Assembly (NCBI GenBank): GCA_001464955.1 | Contig: LNEM01000009.1 | Location: 62,001-126,000, forward strand | DNA from: Rhizobiales bacterium Ga0077537 | Lineage (GTDB): Bacteria; Pseudomonadota; Alphaproteobacteria; Rhizobiales; Hyphomicrobiaceae | Length of the DNA stretch: 64,000 nt | Reading direction: 5' to 3' | Part shown: in pieces, positions 35,513 to 44,102 of the stretch | How the letters are laid out: every line of letters starts with the position of its first letter | How positions within the stretch are numbered: position 1 is the stretch's first letter | Position numbers and translations under genes: made by a program | The notes under the pieces: generated by a model | What the model saw: only the letters and a program-made list of their open reading frames with translations | What the model was told of the DNA's origin: nothing | Databases searched by the model: none

Positions 35513-36945
35513 TGCTCATCATGGATCACGACCGGGCAGGCGGGTACTGGGGGGCGGTCTACGTCTTCACGGCGATCAAAGGCCTGCAGGTCATCATCGA
35601 CGGGCCCGTCGGTTGCGAGAACCTGCCGGTCACGTCGGTGCTCCATTACACCGACGCGCTGCCGCCGCACGAGCTTCCCATCGTCGTCACAGGGCTCGGC
35701 GAGGACGAACTCGGGCAGCACGGCACGGAAGGCGCCATGCGGCGCGCGCACAAGTCGCTCGATCCGGACTTGCCTAGTGTCGTCGTGACCGGCTCGATCG
35801 CGGAGATGATCGGCGGCGGCGTGACACCCGAAGGAACAGGGATACAGCGCTTCCTGCCGCGCACCATCGACGAAGATCAGTGGCAATGCGCCAATCGCGC
35901 GATGAGCTGGCTCTGGAGTGAATTCGGAACCAAGAAGATCTCACCCGCGAAGCCCCGCAAGCCCGGGCAGAAGCCGCGCGTCAATATTATCGGGCCGAGC
36001 TACGGGGTATTCAATTCTCCGAGCGACATCGCAGAGATCTGCCGGCTGGTCGAGGGTATCGGAGCCGAGATCAATCTCGTCTTTCCGCTCGGCTCGCATC
36101 TTGCCGACGTGCCGAAACTTTTGAACGCCGATGCCAATATCTGCATGTATCGCGAGTTCGGTCGCGCTTTGTGCGAGACGCTGCAGCGGCCATATCTCCA
36201 GGCGCCGATCGGCGTTGCCAGCACGACGGCCTTCCTGCGGTCGCTCGGTGCCCTGCTCGAGCTTGATCCCGAGCCTTTCATCACTCGAGAGAAGCATACG
36301 ACGATCAAGCCCGTCTGGGACCTGTGGAGATCCGTAACGCAGGATTTCTTCGGCACGGCGAGCTTCGGCATCGTGGCTTGCGAAACCTATACGCGCGGCG
36401 TGCGCTCCTTCCTGGGCGACGAACTGGGCCTGCCCTGCACCTTCGCTGTTTCGCGCCGGCCGGGCGTGAAGCCCGATAACGATCACGTCCGACAGCTCGT
36501 GCGCGAAAAGTCGCCCCTCGTTCTCTTCGGCAGTGTCAACGAGCGGATGTATGCGGCGGAATGTGGCGGGCGCTCGGCGTTCATCCCAGCATCATTCCCC
36601 GGCGCCGCGATCAGGCGGCACACGGGTACGCCCTTCATGGGTTATTCCGGGGCAACCTACCTCGTGCAGGAAGTGTGCAACGCCATGTTCGACGCGCTGT
36701 TCCACATCCTGCCGCTCGGGACGGACATGGATCGCGTCGAGGCCACGCCAACGCGCGCCCATTCAGCGGTTCCGTGGGACGAAGACGCGCGGATCGACTT
36801 CGAGCGCTACATCGAAACGCAGCCGCTTCTGGTGCGGATTTCGGCGGCCAAGACGCTTCGCGAACGGATCGAACGCCGGGCGTCGGAAGGCCGCAATGCG
36901 CGTGTCACCCATGACGACATTCGACGTGAAATAGAGCGGGTATGA
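35512..36945 (+). CDS. bchZ: Chlorophyllide a reductase subunit Z
   Basis: BchZ, 477 residues, the second catalytic COR subunit. The N-terminal [20 protein letters not shown] and [19 protein letters not shown] segments are characteristic and hold the cluster cysteine. The C-terminal [29 protein letters not shown] is typical of the BchB/BchZ family. The start overlaps the bchY stop by one base. It is followed closely by pufQ. Confidence 0.96.
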   Translation: MLIMDHDRAGGYWGAVYVFTAIKGLQVIIDGPVGCENLPVTSVLHYTDALPPHELPIVVTGLGEDELGQHGTEGAMRRAHKSLDPDLPSVVVTGSIAEMIGGGVTPEGTGIQRFLPRTIDEDQWQCANRAMSWLWSEFGTKKISPAKPRKPGQKPRVNIIGPSYGVFNSPSDIAEICRLVEGIGAEINLVFPLGSHLADVPKLLNADANICMYREFGRALCETLQRPYLQAPIGVASTTAFLRSLGALLELDPEPFITREKHTTIKPVWDLWRSVTQDFFGTASFGIVACETYTRGVRSFLGDELGLPCTFAVSRRPGVKPDNDHVRQLVREKSPLVLFGSVNERMYAAECGGRSAFIPASFPGAAIRRHTGTPFMGYSGATYLVQEVCNAMFDALFHILPLGTDMDRVEATPTRAHSAVPWDEDARIDFERYIETQPLLVRISAAKTLRERIERRASEGRNARVTHDDIRREIERV

Positions 36946-36956
36946 GGAGAGCACCC

Positions 36957-37250
36957 ATGAGCTGGCATATCCCTGTATCGAATTCCGGTTTCAGTCCATT
37001 CGCGTCGTCGGTCGATGAGCAGTCGCGGGCTGCGCCTTCGGTGTCGGCGTCGCGAAAGCCCAGGGGCCGCGAGCGCGCCGATTTTGCCGTGATATTCGGT
37101 GCGTGTTTCGCGGTGTTTCTCATTCTCGGGGCGCTCGAGCGCCTCAATCCCTTGTCGTGGCGAGGCCGCGCGGTGCGCCAGGGCACCTCGCTGCTACGCG
37201 ATGCGCAGGCGGCCGCTCGGCGGTGCGTCGCGCTCGCATTCAAGGGATAG
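36957..37250 (+). CDS. pufQ: PufQ-like photosynthesis protein
   Basis: Predicted 97 residues with one transmembrane segment (FAVIFGACFAVFLILGALERL, about 42-60) followed by a basic tail, the layout of PufQ, a small membrane protein implicated in bacteriochlorophyll delivery at the start of puf operons. The N-terminal cytosolic part (about 40 residues) is longer than in Rhodobacter PufQ. ATG 36957 with GAGGAG eight bases upstream is preferred over 36942, which overlaps the bchZ stop. Assignment rests on position and topology more than on residue identity. Confidence 0.7.
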   Translation: MSWHIPVSNSGFSPFASSVDEQSRAAPSVSASRKPRGRERADFAVIFGACFAVFLILGALERLNPLSWRGRAVRQGTSLLRDAQAAARRCVALAFKG

Positions 37251-37386
37251 CGGTATTCGACGGCGGCAGTCGTGACGAAGCTCACGGTCGTCGCCGCAAA
37301 GATCGCCGAGGTGTAGTGCCTCGACGGGCCCTGCTGCCGGGATGGTGCAGCATCGGCAAAGTCGCCGAATTGAAGGAGGTTGACAC

Positions 37387-37608
37387 ATGCCAGAAAGACC
37401 AGGCGGGTCGATGTCCGGACTTACAGATGAAGAGGCAAAGGAATTCCATGGCCTCTTCATGTCCGGCTTCACCATTTTCACGGCCGTCGCCGCCGTGGCG
37501 CATTTCCTCGTCTACCTGTGGCGGCCGTGGCTGCCCAGCGTGAAGGGTTATGTCTCGGCTGCTGATCCGCAGTCCGTGGCATCGCTCGTCCAGCAGTTCT
37601 TGGCCTAA
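37387..37608 (+). CDS. pufB: Light-harvesting 1 beta subunit, C-terminally extended
   Basis: LH1 beta chain, 73 residues. The conserved [16 protein letters not shown] motif with the upstream His, a single transmembrane helix with the bacteriochlorophyll-binding His ([13 protein letters not shown]) and the WRPW end are all present. About 23 further residues ([14 protein letters not shown]...) follow, whereas most LH1 beta chains end near WRPW. The PSVKGYV piece resembles the longer tail known from Blastochloris viridis beta. AAGGAGGTTGACAC precedes the start. Confidence 0.95.
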   Translation: MPERPGGSMSGLTDEEAKEFHGLFMSGFTIFTAVAAVAHFLVYLWRPWLPSVKGYVSAADPQSVASLVQQFLA

Positions 37609-37619
37609 AGGGGTTGAAC

Positions 37620-37832
37620 ATGTGGAAAGTCTGGCTGCTTTTCGATCCCCGGCGTGTGCTGGTGGCGATGGCGACGTTTCTCTTCAGCCTCGCCGTGCTG
37701 ATCCATTTCATTCTGCTCAGCACTGATCGGTTCAACTGGCTCGAGGGGCCGCGTGCAACACGCCCCAAGGCATCGATCGAGTCGGTCATGCCGAAAGTGG
37801 CGGTTCTGCCGGTCCAGGTTCGGATCGGTTGA
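37620..37832 (+). CDS. pufA: Light-harvesting 1 alpha subunit
   Basis: LH1 alpha chain, 70 residues. [16 protein letters not shown] is the conserved cytoplasmic N-terminus. The membrane helix carries the bacteriochlorophyll-ligating His in [19 protein letters not shown] 25-residue periplasmic tail follows. ATG 37620 is preferred over the TTG at 37614. It lies 11 bases after pufB, as usual. No gene for an LH1 gamma chain is seen between pufA and pufL. Confidence 0.96.
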   Translation: MWKVWLLFDPRRVLVAMATFLFSLAVLIHFILLSTDRFNWLEGPRATRPKASIESVMPKVAVLPVQVRIG

Positions 37833-37843
37833 TCCACGACTGC

Positions 37844-37884
37844 CGGCGGGGGATCGGTCGGGTACGCCTGACCGTCCCTCGCCG
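37844..37884 (+). promoter_or_regulatory. pufA-pufL intercistronic hairpin
   Basis: CGGCGGGGGATCGGTC pairs almost completely with GACCGTCCCTCGCCG across a 10-nt loop, a large GC-rich hairpin just after pufA. In purple bacteria such hairpins protect the pufBA segment from 3' decay and set the LH1:RC ratio; that role here is inferred from position. Confidence 0.65.
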
Positions 37885-37966
37885 CTTCGACCCGGCGTGG
37901 TTCGACGCTTGCCGATCGGCAACGGCTGGATCCTCTCTCAAGGGCGCTGATGGGTAGGGCACACCA

Positions 37967-38800
37967 ATGGCTATGTTGAGCTTCGAGAAGAAATACCGCG
38001 TTCGCGGTGGAACGTTGATCGGCGGAGATCTTTTCGATTTCTGGGTCGGTCCGTTCTATGTGGGCTTTTTCGGGATCACGACGATCTTCTTCGTCATCGT
38101 CGGTGTGGGTCTCATTCTCTGGGGTGCGGCACTCGGGCCGACCTGGAACATCTGGAAGATCAGCATCAATCCGCCCCCGGCGAGTTACGGGCTGGCGCTG
38201 GCGCCGATGGCGGATGGCGGCATATGGCAGATCGTGACGATCTGTGCCATCGGAGCCTTCGGATCATGGGCACTGAGGGAAGTCGAAATCTGCCGTAAAC
38301 TCGGCATCGGGTATCACGTGCCCTTCGCCTTCGGCGTTGCGATCTTTGCCTATGTGTCTCTCGTGGTCATCCGTCCCATCATGATGGGTTCATGGTCGCA
38401 CGGGTTTCCGTACGGGATCATCAGTCATCTCGACTGGGTTTCGGCCACAGGCTACAAGTACGGAAATTTCCACTATAATCCTGCGCATATGATTGCGATC
38501 ACGTTCTTCTTCACGACGTGCCTGGCGCTGGCGCTGCATGGTGGCCTCATTCTCTCGGCGACGAACCCGAAGAAGGGTGAGGCGGTCAAATCGCCGGAGC
38601 ATGAGAACAGCTTCTTCCGCGATGCGATCGGGTATTCGGTCGGAACGCTCGGCATTCACCGCGTCGGTCTTTTCCTGGCGCTTAATGCCGGCGTGTGGAG
38701 TGCCATCTGCATCGTGATCAGCGGTCCGTTCTGGCCTGAGAACCTGCCGTGGTCCGAGTGGTGGAACTGGTGGCTGACGATGCCGATTTGGGGCCCCTGA
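37967..38800 (+). CDS. pufL: Photosynthetic reaction centre L subunit
   Basis: PufL, 277 residues, five transmembrane helices, binding bacteriochlorophyll, bacteriopheophytin and the QA/QB side of the centre. Typical segments are [32 protein letters not shown], the special-pair and non-haem-iron histidines in [22 protein letters not shown], and [19 protein letters not shown]. The start has the MAMLSFE N-terminus of the family. Confidence 0.98.
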   Translation: MAMLSFEKKYRVRGGTLIGGDLFDFWVGPFYVGFFGITTIFFVIVGVGLILWGAALGPTWNIWKISINPPPASYGLALAPMADGGIWQIVTICAIGAFGSWALREVEICRKLGIGYHVPFAFGVAIFAYVSLVVIRPIMMGSWSHGFPYGIISHLDWVSATGYKYGNFHYNPAHMIAITFFFTTCLALALHGGLILSATNPKKGEAVKSPEHENSFFRDAIGYSVGTLGIHRVGLFLALNAGVWSAICIVISGPFWPENLPWSEWWNWWLTMPIWGP

Positions 38801-38853
38801 TCCGGCTGGGGTGAGTGTGCCGATCGCGGCTCGGGTTTCCTTGGAGATATGAC

Positions 38854-39789
38854 ATGGCCGAGTATCAGAACATCTTCACGCGGGTTCAGGTTCATGGACC
38901 TTACGACATGGGAGTGCCGCTGCCGCGGCGTGACGAGCCGCGGCGGGGACAGCCATGGATGTCCTATTGGATGGGCAAGATCGGCGATGCGCAGATCGGC
39001 CCGGTCTATCTCGGGACGCTCGGGCTGATGTCGATCGTCTGCGGCGTGATCGCCATCGAGATCATCGGGCTCAACATGTTGGCTTCGGTCAACTGGAATC
39101 CCCTCGAGTTCGTCCGGCGGCTGGCGTATCTGTCGCTCGATCCGCCGGCGCGGCGTTATGGCCTGTCGTTCCCGCCTCTCGCGCAGGGTGGCTGGTGGCT
39201 CCTGGCAGGTTTCTTCCTGACCATGTCGATCCTGCTGTGGTGGGCGCGCATGTATGTGAGAGCCAGAGCGCTCGGAATGGGAACACATGTCGCATGGGCC
39301 TTCGCAGCCGCGATCTGGCTGTACCTCGTCCTCGGGTTCATCAGGCCTTTGATGATGGGTAACTTCAGCGAGGCCGTTCCGTTCGGGATCTTCCCGCATC
39401 TGGATTGGACGAACTCTTTCTCGCTGAATTACGGGAACCTGTTCTACAATCCCTTCCATATGCTTTCGATCGCGTTCCTCTATGGTTCGGCACTGCTGTT
39501 CGCCATGCATGGAGCAACCATCCTGGCCGTCAGCCGCTACGGTGGAGAGCGTGAGATCGAGCAAATCACGGATCGTGGAACGGCATCGGAACGGGCCGCG
39601 TTGTTCTGGCGCTGGACGATGGGCTGGAATGCGACGATGGAGTCGATTCATCGCTGGGCCTGGTGGTTCGCAGTTCTTTGCCCTCTGACAGGCGGTATCG
39701 GTATCCTGCTGACCGGCACGGCTGTCGACAACTGGTACGATTGGGCAGTGAAGCATGCGGTGGCGCCCGCCGCGTACACGCCCAACTGA
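38854..39789 (+). CDS. pufM: Photosynthetic reaction centre M subunit
   Basis: PufM, 311 residues, five transmembrane helices. It begins [16 protein letters not shown]. Histidine ligands are in [25 protein letters not shown] and in [22 protein letters not shown]. The C-terminus is short (TPN), without a cytochrome-docking extension. GGAGATATGAC precedes the ATG. No pufC (tetrahaem subunit) follows: a soluble cytochrome gene takes its place. Confidence 0.98.
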   Translation: MAEYQNIFTRVQVHGPYDMGVPLPRRDEPRRGQPWMSYWMGKIGDAQIGPVYLGTLGLMSIVCGVIAIEIIGLNMLASVNWNPLEFVRRLAYLSLDPPARRYGLSFPPLAQGGWWLLAGFFLTMSILLWWARMYVRARALGMGTHVAWAFAAAIWLYLVLGFIRPLMMGNFSEAVPFGIFPHLDWTNSFSLNYGNLFYNPFHMLSIAFLYGSALLFAMHGATILAVSRYGGEREIEQITDRGTASERAALFWRWTMGWNATMESIHRWAWWFAVLCPLTGGIGILLTGTAVDNWYDWAVKHAVAPAAYTPN

Positions 39790-39871
39790 ATGCGATCGGA
39801 ATGAAATTGGTTCAATGACGCGAGATCGGGGCTGCCTGTCGAGGCAACTCCGATCGATCTGGAGGCTTCAC

Positions 39872-40306
39872 ATGCGGTTCGTGGTCGTCGGTCTTGCTGG
39901 TGCTCTGGCACTCGGAAGTTTTGGATCAAGTGTTCTGGCGCAAGGTAACGCCGAGGATGGCGAGGCGGTGTTCCGGCGCTGTCTGACGTGCCACAAGGTC
40001 GGGCCGGATGCCAAGAATGCGGTTGGTCCAGTCTTGAATGGCGTCATCGGCCGGCAAGCGGGGACCGTTCCGGAATTCTCGTACTCGCCGCTCAACAAGG
40101 CGGCGGGAGAGAATGGTCTCGTCTGGACGGAAGAGCTCATCTTCGAGTATCTCGCCGACCCGGCGCCGTTCCTGAAGAAGTTCCTCGCATCAAAGGGCAA
40201 GGAAGATCTTGCAACAGGCACGACGCGGATGGTGTTCAAGCTGGCAGACGAGACGGATCGGCGAGATGTGATCGCCTACCTCAAGACATTCTCGCCGGCG
40301 AAGTAA
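39872..40306 (+). CDS. Periplasmic cytochrome c2-type monohaem protein
   Basis: Predicted 144 residues: signal peptide (MRFVVVGLAGALALGSFGSSVLA), then a class I c-type cytochrome with CLTCHK (CxxCH) near residue 36 and the distal methionine in TGTTRMVFKL. The pattern GEAVFRRCLTCHKVGPDAKNAVGPVLNGVIGR matches cytochrome c2/c550. It likely carries electrons from the bc1 complex to the oxidised special pair. GGAGG lies ten bases upstream of the ATG. Its place directly after pufM suggests it replaces pufC functionally. Confidence 0.9.
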   Translation: MRFVVVGLAGALALGSFGSSVLAQGNAEDGEAVFRRCLTCHKVGPDAKNAVGPVLNGVIGRQAGTVPEFSYSPLNKAAGENGLVWTEELIFEYLADPAPFLKKFLASKGKEDLATGTTRMVFKLADETDRRDVIAYLKTFSPAK

Positions 40307-40352
40307 GGGCTCGCCAACCGCATTTCGAAGTCTTGCAGCGCGGGATTGGTGA

Positions 40353-41285
40353 ATGGATGCGTTGGTCGAGCAGGCGCGGAAGACGCTGGCAGACGGATCG
40401 AAGAGTTTCGCTGCCGCTTCCAGACTGCTTGGTAGCGAACATCGCGACAGCATCGTGCTTCTCTACGCCTGGTGTCGGTACTGTGACGACACCATCGACG
40501 GGGAGTATCTGGGTTTCCGCAGCGGGGAAGAGCCTGGGCCCGCGACGGTTCGGCTGGAGGCGTTGAAGGGCGGAACCGTCGCGGCTCTTGCTGGAGAACG
40601 CGTGCCTTCGGAGTTCGAGGCGCTACAGCGGGTGGCGCGGCTTCATCGATTGCCGGACAGATATCCGCTGGAGTTGCTCGACGGCATGGCGATGGACGCG
40701 CATGGCGCGGTCTACAGGACTTTCGATGATACTCTCAAGTATTGCTACCATGTCGCCGGAGTGGTCGGCGTCATGTCGGCCATCATCCTGGGCGTGAGGG
40801 ATAGGCCGACGCTGGAGCGGGCATGCGATCTCGGCATCGGGTTCCAATTGACGAACATCGCGCGGGACGTGCTGGCGGACTGGGAGCGGGGCCGGGTGTA
40901 TCTGCCGGCGCAGTGGCTGGTCGAGGCTGGCATCGAACCCACAAATCTCGCATGTCCCGACCATCGACGGCAGTTGTTCGAGGTCGTTGCCCGCCTGTTG
41001 CGTGAGGCGGACGCATACTATCGCTCGGCAAGCTACGGAATTGGGGAGTTGTCGTTCCGATCCGGCTGGGCTGTTGCGACGGCGCGACGGGTCTATCGCG
41101 ACATCGGCGACCGGATTCTCGAGATCGGATCGCCAGCGCTCGACACGCGCGTCGTGACCAGCAAACGGCGCAAGATCGCATCCGGGCTGCAGGGGGCGCT
41201 CGACGTCGGTTTCCTGTCGGCGCGGCGCTGGTGGAAGGTGGCACCGCGGGACGGATTGTGGACACCCGAGCCGCTGATCGCGTAA
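40353..41285 (+). CDS. crtB: Phytoene synthase
   Basis: CrtB condenses two geranylgeranyl-PP to 15-cis-phytoene; 310 residues. The first Asp-rich motif is in LYAWCRYCDDTIDGE, the second in GFQLTNIARDVLADWERGRVYLPAQWL, which binds substrate with Mg2+. It is the last gene of the rightward puf array and converges with crtI. Confidence 0.95.
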   Translation: MDALVEQARKTLADGSKSFAAASRLLGSEHRDSIVLLYAWCRYCDDTIDGEYLGFRSGEEPGPATVRLEALKGGTVAALAGERVPSEFEALQRVARLHRLPDRYPLELLDGMAMDAHGAVYRTFDDTLKYCYHVAGVVGVMSAIILGVRDRPTLERACDLGIGFQLTNIARDVLADWERGRVYLPAQWLVEAGIEPTNLACPDHRRQLFEVVARLLREADAYYRSASYGIGELSFRSGWAVATARRVYRDIGDRILEIGSPALDTRVVTSKRRKIASGLQGALDVGFLSARRWWKVAPRDGLWTPEPLIA

Positions 41286-41286
41286 C

Positions 41287-41310
41287 GCGGCCTGAGTGGC
41301 CGCTCGCTTT
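41287..41310. terminator. Hairpin between convergent crtB and crtI
   Basis: Stem GCGGCC / GGCCGC with a 5-nt loop (TGAGT), followed on the plus strand by TCGCTTT. It is the only candidate terminator between the two converging arrays, about 20 bases of gap. Confidence 0.5.
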
Positions 41311-42917
41311 CAGGTGGTGGCCGTGACGGAGACGCCCGTTCGCGCCAGTTCTTCTGCAATGAGTTCCGAGGCGATTTCGGCCGAGCAGAGGACGCCTGGG
41401 ATCCCGGCTCCCGGATGCGTGCCGGCGCCGACGAGATAGAGATTGCTCAGGCTTTCCGATCGGTTGTGGAAGCGAAACCAGGCGGACTGGAGGAAGTGAG
41501 GAGCCGCGGCGAAGCCGTTGCCTTCATGGCTCAGATAGCTTTCCTCGAAATCGTCCGGTGTGACGACGAAATCCGCGGTGATGTGCTGGGAAAGTTGCGG
41601 GAGGAGTGTGCTTTCGAGTTGCTCGAGGATGCGCGCCTTGAGCTTCGGTCCTGCAATGCTCCAGTCGATGCCGCTCGTATTGTTGGGGACTGGACATAAG
41701 GCATAGAAGCTGTCGCAGCCCGGGGGCGCGAAGCTCGGATCGGTCGCGGTCGGTCGATGGATGTAGAGCGAGAAGTCCTCGGCGATGATCTTGCGGTCGA
41801 ACACGTCTTCCAGGAGCGCCTTGTAGCGCGGGCCCAGACTGATGGTGTTGTGGGCCACATCGGGGTAGGTGCGCCGTGTCCCGAAATAGACGATGAACAA
41901 TCCCATGCTGAGACGCGACTTCATCTTCAGTCGGGTCGCGAGCGAGAGATGGGGCGTTCCAATCAGTTTGCCATAGAGGTGGAATGGATCAGCATTCGAG
42001 ACGACATGGTCAGTGTCCAGTCGCTCGCCGCCCTCCAGTTCCACGCTTGCCGCGCGGCCTCGATCGACATGAATGCGCGTTACGGTGGTCCCGAGCCGGA
42101 GTGTCACACCTTCCTCGACGAGCAGGCGGTGAAACGCTGAAACGAGGGCGCCGGTGCCGCCTTTCGCGAAGAAGACGCCGCTCTTGCGCTCGAGATAATG
42201 AATGAGCGCATAGATGCTCGTCGTGGAAAACGGATTGCCGCCAATGAGGAGCGGCTGGATCGAGAATGCCTGCCGCAGCTTGTCGCTTTTGAGATGCTTA
42301 GCCACCAGGGACCAGACCGTGCGATCGCCGCGCAGTCGCGCCAGTCCGGGCGCGTTCGACAGCAGCGTCACGAGGTCGTGGAATGGCCGCCTCGACAATT
42401 TGTCGAAGGCGACCTCGTAAAGCGCCTGGGAGTGCTTCAGAAGGGCGAGATAACCATCGCCGTCATCCGGAGACAGGCGTCGGATCTCCGCGAGTGTGTC
42501 CTCGACATTGCCGCCGTAGTCGAATGTCGAGCCGTCGTCGAAGCGAAAGCGATACCAGGGTTCGACCGGAACGAGCGTGACGTAGTCTTCGCGCCTCTTG
42601 TCGAACAAGGCGAACAAGCTGTCGATCAGGAACGGTGCTGTGATGATGGTTGGGCCTGCGTCGTGACGAAAGCCGTCACGATGGTAGGTCTGGGCGCGGC
42701 CGCCGAGTGCAGGCTGTCGCTCGACAAGGGTCACGGAGAGGCCGTGAGCGCGCAGGCGAAGGGCGGCTGCGATGCCGCCAAAGCCGCCGCCGATGACGAC
42801 AACGCGTTTTCCTTCAGCAGACGGGTTCGGGGCGTGCGTGTTCGAAGAGACGAAGTCCATGCGCTCGTCGTTGCCGACGACCGTCGTCAGGCCCTTGTCG
42901 CGCGTTCTGCTGCTCAT
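41310..42917 (-). CDS. crtI: Phytoene desaturase CrtI
   Basis: FAD-dependent phytoene desaturase, 535 residues, converting phytoene to neurosporene/lycopene. Rossmann motif RVVVIGGGFGGIAAALRLRAHG, then LVERQPALGGRAQTYHRDGFRHDAGPTIITAP. C-terminal FAD contact YLVGAGTHPGAGIPGVLCSAEIA. The N-terminus carries about 40 residues before the Rossmann strand. Start ATG 42917 overlaps the fni stop (ATGA). It is the distal gene of the leftward superoperon. Confidence 0.94.
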   Translation of the reverse strand: MSSRTRDKGLTTVVGNDERMDFVSSNTHAPNPSAEGKRVVVIGGGFGGIAAALRLRAHGLSVTLVERQPALGGRAQTYHRDGFRHDAGPTIITAPFLIDSLFALFDKRREDYVTLVPVEPWYRFRFDDGSTFDYGGNVEDTLAEIRRLSPDDGDGYLALLKHSQALYEVAFDKLSRRPFHDLVTLLSNAPGLARLRGDRTVWSLVAKHLKSDKLRQAFSIQPLLIGGNPFSTTSIYALIHYLERKSGVFFAKGGTGALVSAFHRLLVEEGVTLRLGTTVTRIHVDRGRAASVELEGGERLDTDHVVSNADPFHLYGKLIGTPHLSLATRLKMKSRLSMGLFIVYFGTRRTYPDVAHNTISLGPRYKALLEDVFDRKIIAEDFSLYIHRPTATDPSFAPPGCDSFYALCPVPNNTSGIDWSIAGPKLKARILEQLESTLLPQLSQHITADFVVTPDDFEESYLSHEGNGFAAAPHFLQSAWFRFHNRSESLSNLYLVGAGTHPGAGIPGVLCSAEIASELIAEELARTGVSVTATT

Positions 42918-44056
42918 GTTGTCGCCTTGCCTGTCGCGGCGTCGAGGAGTGTGGCTGATCGCAGCGTGGCGAGCGATGCACTGCCGGTGCAGAAGCATGC
43001 GATCCGGAGCTGCTCCGTTTGAATTGCGATCTCTTCGATGAGGGCTTCGGTCCCATCGAGCGCCGCGGGAAGGAGCGTCGCCGCCTGGCCGACGAGATCG
43101 GCGCCGAGGCGTATGGCTTTTGCTGCGTCTATGCCGTTGCGCATGCCGCCCGAGGCGATGATCGTCGTGCCGGGGCAGGCCGTGCGCAGCGACGCGACGG
43201 CCTCGGACGTGGGGATGCCCCAGTCGTGGAAGGCGGCGGCGATCCGGCGTTCGCGCGGGCCCGGCGCGCGCTGGCTCTCGACCGCAGCCCAGCTCGTGCC
43301 GCCGGCCCCGGCAACGTCGATGATACTGACGCCGGCGTTGCAGAGCTGGCGGGCGACGGCCGCGGAGATGCCTGAGCCGACTTCCTTCACGATGACGGGC
43401 CTCGAGAGACGGCGCGCCAAGGCCTCGATCCTCGAGAGGAGGGACGACCAGTCCCGGTCGCCGCCGGCTTGCACGGCCTCCTGAAGCGGATTGAGATGGA
43501 TGATGAGGGCGTCGGCGTCGATCATCTCGATGGCGGCTTCGCCGGCGGATGGCCCATCCCATTCCTTCAATTGCGCGGCGCCGAAGTTCGCCATGATCGG
43601 AACCGGGCCGGCGAGGCGGCGCAGATCGCGACCGAAGCCCGCGGCTGCCGCTCCTTCGAGGGCGATGCGTTGTGATCCGACGGCAAAACCGATGCCGCAA
43701 ATGCCGGCTGCTTCGGCGATCGTGAGATTGATCCGCTGGGCCAGGACGGGGCCACCCGTCATCGAGCTGATGATGAAGGGCGCGCGCAGGCGACGGGACA
43801 GGAACGTCGTCGAAATGTCGACGGCATCGAGATCCAGCTCCGGCAGGGCACAGTGCTCGAAGCGGTAGCGTTCAAAGCCCGTCGATAGCTGCTCGAACCC
43901 CGCGTTGCCGCTCATCACGATGTCGATGTGCTCGGTCTTGCGGCGCGCGATCTCGCTGTCCAGGACAGCCGGCGGTTCAGCGATCCCGGCCGCGAGCGCC
44001 GCGCCCAGTTTCATGCCGCCCTGCTTCTTGCGTGATCCGATCGACATTCGGGCCAT
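42914..44056 (-). CDS. fni: Isopentenyl-diphosphate delta-isomerase, type 2
   Basis: FMN- and NADPH-dependent IPP isomerase (type II), 380 residues, equilibrating IPP and DMAPP. Family segments are SRKKQGGMKLG, SEIARRKTEHIDIVMSG, ISSMTGGPVLAQRINLTIAEAA, IVKEVGSGISAAVARQL and IASGGMRNGIDAAKAIRLGADLVG. Start 44056 has GAAGGAGCGAG directly upstream; the open frame to 44188 is not family-like. Placement in the pigment array ties C5 supply to carotenoid and phytol/geranylgeranyl demand. Confidence 0.95.
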   Translation of the reverse strand: MARMSIGSRKKQGGMKLGAALAAGIAEPPAVLDSEIARRKTEHIDIVMSGNAGFEQLSTGFERYRFEHCALPELDLDAVDISTTFLSRRLRAPFIISSMTGGPVLAQRINLTIAEAAGICGIGFAVGSQRIALEGAAAAGFGRDLRRLAGPVPIMANFGAAQLKEWDGPSAGEAAIEMIDADALIIHLNPLQEAVQAGGDRDWSSLLSRIEALARRLSRPVIVKEVGSGISAAVARQLCNAGVSIIDVAGAGGTSWAAVESQRAPGPRERRIAAAFHDWGIPTSEAVASLRTACPGTTIIASGGMRNGIDAAKAIRLGADLVGQAATLLPAALDGTEALIEEIAIQTEQLRIACFCTGSASLATLRSATLLDAATGKATT

Positions 44057-44102
44057 CTCGCTCCTTCGGGACCCACCGTGCGGTCCCGCTGCTCTGTCGC
44101 CT

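Noticed and set aside
37833-37966. LH1 gamma or other small gene between pufA and pufL
   Set aside because: The space is filled by a GC-rich hairpin, and I saw no start with a hydrophobic frame.
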